NCBI GenBank assembly: GCA_021229015.1
Contig: CM037794.1
Coordinates: 45,319,436-45,383,435 of the forward strand
DNA: 64,000 bases
Source of the DNA: Solen grandis
Lineage: Eukaryota > Mollusca > Bivalvia > Adapedonta > Solenidae
Direction: 5' to 3'
Below the pieces are notes generated by a model, which saw only the letters and a list, made by a program, of their open reading frames with translations, was not told the origin of the DNA and searched no databases. Both the position numbers and the translations under genes were made by a program. Numbering within the stretch: position 1 is the first letter of the stretch; every line of letters starts with the position of its first letter. Below, one piece after another: positions 26,701 to 35,700 of the stretch.

Positions 26701-29700
26701 TATGAGAGGGAAAAGCTCCTACTGCTGGTGATAAATATCCCTCCTTGCTGACTTGTCCCAACAATTAAAAAGAAAGTCATAAATAAATTCAAAAATATAA
26801 AAAAAAATTAATTTAAAAACCAAAAAATAAAGCAAGATATAGAGAAAAATTTAAACAATGAAAAATTATCTTCAAATATAACAACATACTAGATCTTCCA
26901 TTATTTCTAAAACTATTTTTCTTTTCCTTTTTTGTTATACTAGTTAGTTAAGAAAATAATGTTAAATAAATTTACTTTGCTTTTTTCTCTTCTTCTTTTA
27001 TAGTGACTTTCCTTTGTGGATCTTCCTCTATTTCAATACACACAGAGCTCTGATCTGATGGAATCCTTGTATGCTGGTCATATGAGGATTGCTCCATCAA
27101 ACTGGGCTGTCCACGGAAACCTGTGAAATAGGCATGGTTACCGGTACTCTGGAATACAGGTGCTAGAGAAAGAGGAGTAGGTACCACAGGGAGGGATAAA
27201 TTTAGTTATTTCCTGTTCAATGTAAAATAAATTTTGAACTAATAAAAAAAACTTCACAAAACATAAACATAAAGCTAAAACAATAATAAATATGATTTTA
27301 AGGGATAGCATGACTAGATAAAATATAGTTAAAACTTGTTTGTTGTTGTTGTTGTTATCAAAACTATTTCTGATTCTAGAAATTAATAATTGTATTCAGG
27401 AACTGCCACAAAGGATAGGTGTAACTCATCTTTACTCACTTACAAGAATGGATTTAAACAACCCATTATTTATTCTTGGATTTTAAGCAATTGAAACCAT
27501 ATTTCAAGTTATTGTCAAAATTTGTCATTAGTACCTTTATAAAGGTAAAATTAGACCGTTACAAGGCATACACATTATAATACTGTTTTGAGAGTACAAA
27601 ACTAGACACCATGTTATACTTAACACAGTGTTAAAGGATCCTAGTAACTGTGTTGGACTGTAATTATAGGACAATACCTCATGTAGACTCATTTTGACAA
27701 AATGGCAAACACAGCAGAAAAAGATCCAGATCAGACAGTATATTCATTTAGTAATAAATTTGCAAATGAATTTTATGAGGTAAAGGGTTAACAAACTTAT
27801 GATTTGAGGTTCATTATATGGACAGTGTTATATTGGCATTCAAGTTATAAAGGAGCACCTTGTAAAATATCTACAGTGTATACAGTAAACCACAAGTGAC
27901 TATGTAAGATTAACCCTTTCCCTCATAGAGGATACCATGAAAAGACCTATGCGAACAACATAAAACCAGATCAGCCTGCGAGTAACTCGCAGGCTGATCA
28001 GGTTTTATGCTGTTCGCTGCTCCTCAGTGGTCTGGAAATGAGGATTTTGTAATTAAATTTGGTAAGGTTTAACTGTGGTTTTCTGCAGATCAGGCTTTAT
28101 GTGGTACCTATTGAGTGCGTCAAAATGAGTCTATATGAGGGAAAGGGTTAAGAAAACAATTTACCAGAGACTTACAATACTTACCAGTAAGTTCGTCTGT
28201 GATAGAATCCTGGGAGACTGACTTCTTCATCTGGGAACCTCTCTCTCCCCTTTTCAGAGGCTTAGGTTTTTCAGTGGTCTCTGCTGAACCATCTCCAATA
28301 AAGTCAAACAAGCTGGGTTCTTTCTTCAGCTGATCATCTTTTTTTCTCTTACTTTCATCTAAAGAATGATTACCAGAAAACCATCAATTGATATATCTCA
28401 ATGTGTATCTACAGCATTACATATTTGTGATATGTTAAAACTAAAAATTAGAAATTCATAAATTTACTAATCTGGTATTAACATAAAATAATCCATGAAA
28501 TTGAACTAAGCTAAATGACAGTTTCATATACCATTTAAATTTCAGCCAATTGATATTAATTAAGTCATAAATTTGTAATGAAAACCCTTCTCCCACTATA
28601 CTATCTTGTTTCAACAAAAGATAGTTCAATTTTCATTGCAGATGTGAATCCAGTATTGCCCCATTTCATTTTAAGGAGCAGAAGTATAACAACAGGACTT
28701 ATATTTCAAAGAAGACAAAAAAGAAAAACAAATGCTAACTTTTGGCAACTGTATGAAAAGTAAGTTGATTTAATCTATGCAAATTATCTCCCTTACCTCG
28801 AAGATCAAATTTTGTTTGTTTTCCTTTCTTGTCCCCCTGTCCCTGACCAAACATCTTGTCTCCAGGTGTATGTCTGCCGGTAGGTGTCTGCCGTCCTGTC
28901 GGTGTCTGTCTTCCTGTTGGGGTTTGTCGGCCTGTCGGGGTTTGCCGACCAGTCATTTTGTCAGTGGGAGCCTGTCGTCCAGTGGTTGTTGTACGACTAC
29001 GATCAGCTTTAGAAAATCTTCGACTTTCTGGCTTTTTTTCCTCTTCCTCCATATCTAGATCAACTTGTCTTTCTTTGCGTCCAAAAATGTCCACCTTTGG
29101 TTTTGAGCGCTCACTTGTTGGTGACTCCAATGACAAAGACCTGTAACCAAAAAAAAATAAAAAAATATTATATCATTACCCAGTTTAAAAACAACAACAA
29201 CAACAACAACCTTGCTTGTTGTTGTTTTTGAAGAGGATCCCCAGTGCACAGTGGCACCTAGTACTGGTAGATCCACTGACTTACTGCAACCCAGTTGGAG
29301 GGCCTCTACACATAAAAAATCTGAAAACAGGACTCAAACCCACAACAGTGAGGCTGAGTGATAATAAGTTAGCCACAGAGGCCCCAGTGTAAAGCAGAAA
29401 ATGAATGATGTGTAAATGTTTATGAACTTAAGACTTGACAAGAAGCCTTTCTCCTAGATTTATTTTTCATAAAAGTATGGGCAAAAAAGCTAAAGCACCT
29501 AAATGCCATTATACCAAAGGTAAGGATCCATTTAACTAGCCTACATTATGAATGCAAATTTATTTACAGTTGGCACTTGTTATCTCCAATTTCATGGGAC
29601 CAAAAATAAGACTTCCAAGATGTCCGTAATTTAACCAATCCGAAATGAGGTATTTTCGGCTTGTGAACAAGAAATCTTACCTGTATCATTCTATTAATAT

Positions 29701-32700
29701 GGTGTCGATATCTTAATGAAGGTGACACATTTTTGTAGAGTATATAATTAATAAATAATAATCCATAAGTAGCATATTTTCTTTATTTATTCAATCGCTT
29801 CTTTCAATAAATACAGAAATGTAGACGAAATAAACAAATAGGGTTACAACAATAATATGGATCGAAAACATGCGAACTGCATTCTATAAATAAAGAGCAC
29901 TATATGCACAATATTCAAAGCACTTTGCACAACGCCAGATTGCTCAGTGCTCATAGATGGACAAGTAGGTTCTAGAGACATTGTGAGCTATGACCTGGGT
30001 TTATTCTTCGATGGTATTTAAAAAAATCTGGCACATTTTGAGCAAAGATTGCCAAGCACAACGCCTTGTGTTTGGCCAGATAATAACCATGCAAACATTT
30101 CGTCAAAACATAATCTGGTAATTAATGCAAGCCTAAAATCACGGTTTGTCATACAGATAGCCCCATGCCAAGCTAGTGTCACCAGTTGACTGATAGGTGT
30201 GAAAAATATCGGCGGGCTAATTAGTGTCTGTGGAATTTGAGATAAACAAACAACTTTGCATTGTACTAAAGGGCGAGGGTCCAAATTTTCACTTTGAGAT
30301 AGCAATAATTTGAAATAACACACGAAGTTAATGTATATAGACAAAGAAGGGAAAAATCTGGACCAAGTCAATTAATTTGACATAGCCGAAATTTCGATAT
30401 ACGCGACTTGGAGATAACGAGTACCAACTGTATTTGAAAACAACAACAAAAATAACACTCTAGATGAATGATCAGTTTCCATGAAGCACTGAATTGTTCA
30501 TTTCACCCCCCTAAATTGTCTAAATGAACCCCATATTTCTATCTATGTATCAAGGGGTCATTTGGGACCTATTTGAACATTCTTATCATATGAGTAGAGT
30601 CTGGAGACAGTTGATTTTGGCCCTGTGAGTCTTGTTGAACCACTGCACATTTAGGTCCTGTTTTCCTAAATACTTCTGTATTAGCATGGTGACAGGCAAC
30701 TCACCTTGGTGACGAATCTCGTGATCGAAGAGTTGGTTCCTTACTGCTGCCATCTCTGAGCCGAGGTTTGGGCCGAGGACTCTCTGATATAGGCTGAAGA
30801 CCATGATCCACTGGTGTCTTCCTCCCTCCACGACCTAGAGTGGATAGTAGGGAGGGGAATCAGATCCAAGAACTGTTATCTTTAATCATAATAATTGGAA
30901 ATCCAGACTGATTCAAGTATCAACTAATAATAACTTCATTCAAAATTGCTATTTTTCGAATGTCACGGGCATAGCTCCATATTGACCCTTAATTTTGAGG
31001 GAGGGCATAAGTCTAAATGACTCTACTTACTGGTATTACAAATTAATTCTTTACCAACAGATTGTTGCCAAGGGAACAATAACTAGTTGAGCACAAGTGG
31101 ATAGAGTGCAATCTTGAATCAATAATACTATGTTAACATGAACTATTTTAAAACTGGACCAAAAATGTTACGTTCAATCTGAATTATATTAATTTCAAAT
31201 CAAAAGAGATAATATGATTAACAATTTAAAATCGCTCACCTGAGAAATATTGCTTTCAATGGTTTATAATATGAACATACTTAAAGTGGGACCAATTTTG
31301 ACACAGGGCCATGATTTGAAAAAAAAACTTGATAGAGATGTACTAAACAATGCTACACACTAAATATCTTAACTCTTGACCTTGTGGTTTCTGAGAAGAA
31401 GATTTTCCTAGTTTTTCCCTATATAAGCCTTTGTAAAATAAAATGAGCCCTGGAGCGAGGGCAATTTTGACCCAGAGGTCATTATTTTAACAACTTTTGT
31501 AGTAGTTCACAAGACAATTCTACATACCAAATATCCAAGCTCTAAGCCTTGCAGTATTTCAGGAGATGATTTTTCATTTTTTTTTTTTAACAACTTAAGT
31601 AGAGATCCACCAGACAATACTACATACCCAATATCTTAACACCAGGCCATGTGGTTTCTGATGAGAAGATTTTTCTAGGTTTTCCCTTTATAAGCCTATG
31701 TAAAATAAAGTGACCCCTGGGGCAGGGCAAATTTTGACCCTAGGGCCATGATTTGAACAATTTTTGTAAAGGTTTATAAGACAATTCTACATGCTGTAGA
31801 GGCCTTACAGTTTTGCAGGAGAAGATTTTCTAAGATTGCATTTTAAAATCTATTTTTAGCTCCTGTGACCTACTTTTTCAACCAATCATAATAATTTGTA
31901 CAATTTTGTTAGAGGACATCATAAGGATGATACCTGTGAAATTTTGTCAAAATCCCTTCAGCGGATTAGGAGGAGATGTTGTTAATGAAAAAAGTTGACA
32001 CAAGACGCACGCACGGACAGATGGACGGACGACAGACGCCGGACAAAAGGCAATCATAAAATCTCACCATGAGCACGTTGTGCTCAGGTGAGCTAATTAT
32101 CTAAGCTCTAGGCCTTATGGATTCATAAAAGAAGATTTTTAAGATTTTCCTATATAACTCTATGTAAAACAAGTAACCCCTGGTGCAGGGTCATTTATCA
32201 CCATAGGGCTATGATTTGAACAATCTTGGTAATGAACCGTTAGATGATGCTATATACCAAATATCTTAGCTCTAGGCCTTATGGTTTCATAGGAGAAGAT
32301 TTTTAAAGTTTTTCCTATATAAGTCTATGTAAAACAAGTGACCCCCGGGGCAGGGCCAATTCTAACCCCAGGGTCATAATTTGAACAACTTTTGTAGAGA
32401 TTCATTGACAATGCTACATGCCAAATATCTTAGTCGGATAGAAGAAGATTTTTAAAGTTTTTCACTATAAACTATGAAAAATAAAATGACCCCTGGGGCG
32501 GGGCCAATTTTGACCCCAGGGTCATGATCTGAACAACTTTTGTAGATGTTCATAAGACAATTCTACATACCAATTATTTTAGCTCTAGGCCTTACAGTTT
32601 TGCAGGAGAAGATTTTCTAAGATTGCATTTTAAATATCTATTTTTAGCTCCTGTGACCTACTTATTCACCCAATCAAAATAATTTGAACAACTTTGATAG

Positions 32701-35700
32701 AGGTCATGATAAGGATGATTCCTGTGAAGTTTGGTTAAAATCCATCCAGTGGTTTAGGAGGAGAAGTCGTTTGAACGAAAAGTTGATGACGGACGCACGC
32801 ACGGACGACTGACGCACGGACGATGGACGACGGACAACGGGCGATCACAAAAGCTCACCTTGAGCACTAAATTCATGAATAAATTAAATGTTTAACAGAA
32901 ATTTTTCAAACACTGCCAAAAAAGGTTTGGTCACAAATGCATAACTGCCTTATACCAGAGCTGATATTATGGCCTTATAATACATTTTCTATATTTAATC
33001 ATTAAATGTGTTTATATATGCACTGTAAATACCAAGTCTGTGAATAATGAATTATACCTTATTTGAATGTCATTTGTTATTATATTATTACCTTGCTCTA
33101 CTGATTGGAACTTTTCTTTTTCGGATTCTAATGATGTTCGATATTTTGGTGCCCTCCAATCAGCTGGCTCCCTGCAAATACAATACAAAAACTGTATAAC
33201 TACATTAAAGACAAAAAATACTATATTTTCCCTTGGTTTTTATTTTTTCACCGAGAAGATCCATGATAACGTATTGCATTGTAACATGGGAGTCAATAAA
33301 ACACGGTCCAATATTGTTCTAAAATTTCTTAAGTCATAGTGCATAGTGCTCCAACCACTCAACCACCAGGACACGTTGGTGCATTTTCACATCCAATATA
33401 ATGTTGTAACTGGACTTGAACCCAAAATATAGCCTTGTAAAGGAGCTGCACTGTTTTCCTAGTGAAAGAAATTAATGCACTTGAATGCACCCACCACACT
33501 GCCTTACTCTACAACATGAACAGATATTGAACTTATTTTTGTAAAATGGAAAACTATATGATGGAGGGGAAGGTGCATAAATAGCCTATATAGCCCAAAT
33601 TTCACTTGTGAAACGGGGATGTAATAATTCAGTTGTTCACTAATTTTGTTCAAACTCAAATTAATTAGTGCTGTGTATAAACTGTTTTTGATAAGGTTAA
33701 CAAATAGCTTTTGTTGATACATTATATATCTTATACATCTTATTATATCTCTATAAATTCATTGTTACACTACATCTGAATCCACAATACTAAAATTATC
33801 TGTTCATATCAATTGTTTTTGTTATGATTTATCATCCTGTCTTATTCTTTTATAAAAACAGAAAGGAATGGAGAAATAAAACAAGAATCATTAAATTATT
33901 CCAGAACGAGGCTAAAATAAAGTTTATTTTACGGGACAATGAAAAGATCAGTATAGCAACTGAACAAATGCGATGCATTAAAATAGGATGTAAAATTTAT
34001 TCATACGATTAATTTCATAATATAATGAGTAAGAAAATTGGAACATGCCCTTCTAAAGCCAAATATTGGAGAAGTCTATGTGTTAGTGCCGTATATTTGA
34101 AGGTTGCTGGTAGCGTAGCATTACACTTGATGTCTTTTTCTTAACAATCAGAATATCCCCAGGATAACTAGTGAAGATTTGATAAACTTCTGGTGTATTT
34201 AATATTGATAAAATTTGAAAAGTTTGATAATGAGTTTTGTTTATAACAAGGTAATAAATATACAAAACTTAGATGCATAACGTTTCTTGATACGGCCGAT
34301 ACAGTATGCAAATCTCACAATATACCAGTATTTCAATATATTGTGACTTGACTTGACTATTTGAGTTTACCGTCACTTCGACAGTATTTTAGTCATATAG
34401 CTACGTCCAGCTAATTACAGGTAGACAAAGACCCGTATTTACAGAGGCATCCGGGTAGAACCACCGACCTACCGCAAGCCAGCTGGAAGGCTACCTCACA
34501 TGAAAACAATATATTGTGACAGCCCTACATAAATTGCATGCTATTTGTCATTTAAGGGGTCTCTGCTTTATTATTTTGGATTTACTCCTTAAAAGTAAAG
34601 ATCTAACTGAGTAACATCATAAAGCGTTATCAAAGAAATATCCAGCAGAATAGTGTGCCTAGATAGCGTATTGGCAATACATTTCACTTCCCACTAATAT
34701 GTCTCAGATGTGTTCCCTTTAAGTATGTGTGGGCAAGTCCAAAGCACACCATTCTTCTCTGGATAATTTGGTTTTCTCTTATGTTAATAACCAAATACTC
34801 GACATTGAGAGTGATTAAAATTTGTGAACTCACTTGCATCGTAATAGATGGAAATAAAGCTAATAACTAAATCCTGCAAAATTCTAATCAAAACTGCTTT
34901 CCTTCCTTCAAAGAAATTTTGCTCCTAAACAATTACTTACGCTTCTTTTGTTGGTGTCTTCCTTCCACCAAAGATCAAGTCTTCTTTTGACTGTTCGCGA
35001 GGGAGTGTGCCACCAGGACTGGTTTTTGGGAGAGTGGTTGGAGAAGACCTTTTCCCATACAGACTCTCATCAACTGGAGATTTTCTTGTCTTTCCAAATT
35101 GGCTTTCTTCCAATGAAGAAGTCCTGGATTTGCTGAAAATGTTTTCATCCAAGGGGGATGTTCTTGACCTTGGACTTGTTCCAAAAAGTTTGTCTATTTC
35201 ACCCTGGGAGGTTTGTTTAGGAAACCTTGGGGACTTATCACTGATAGGGGAGGCACCACGCACAGATGGAATGCTCTCTTGCTTTTTCTGCTGACTGGAT
35301 TTCAACCACTTGTTGGCATCACTAGCGCGCATTGTTTCACCTAGTGGAGGCTGGGACCTGCGCTTAGCAGAGGTTGGCCGATCAGACCGTGCTTGGTGTG
35401 TTTTTCTGTACTGCATTGTGAGACCTGAGAAAGGAAACATCAATAAATACATCATACGTCAGATTGTGTTATTGTGATACCAGCCTGATTCTAGAGCAAA
35501 TAAACATCTTATTTAATGCAAAACATGCTGCTTATATGATTTATAACAATAAGTTACTCCTTTCCAAATCAATTTTGTACATGTGTATTAAGTAAAACCT
35601 TTTAGAGACACATGAATAAGTTAAGTAAAAACAAAGTAAGAATTTAGTCAATTGTTCATTGTTCTATGGAACCGCTTGCTGCAAGATGCCTTCAGCCAAC

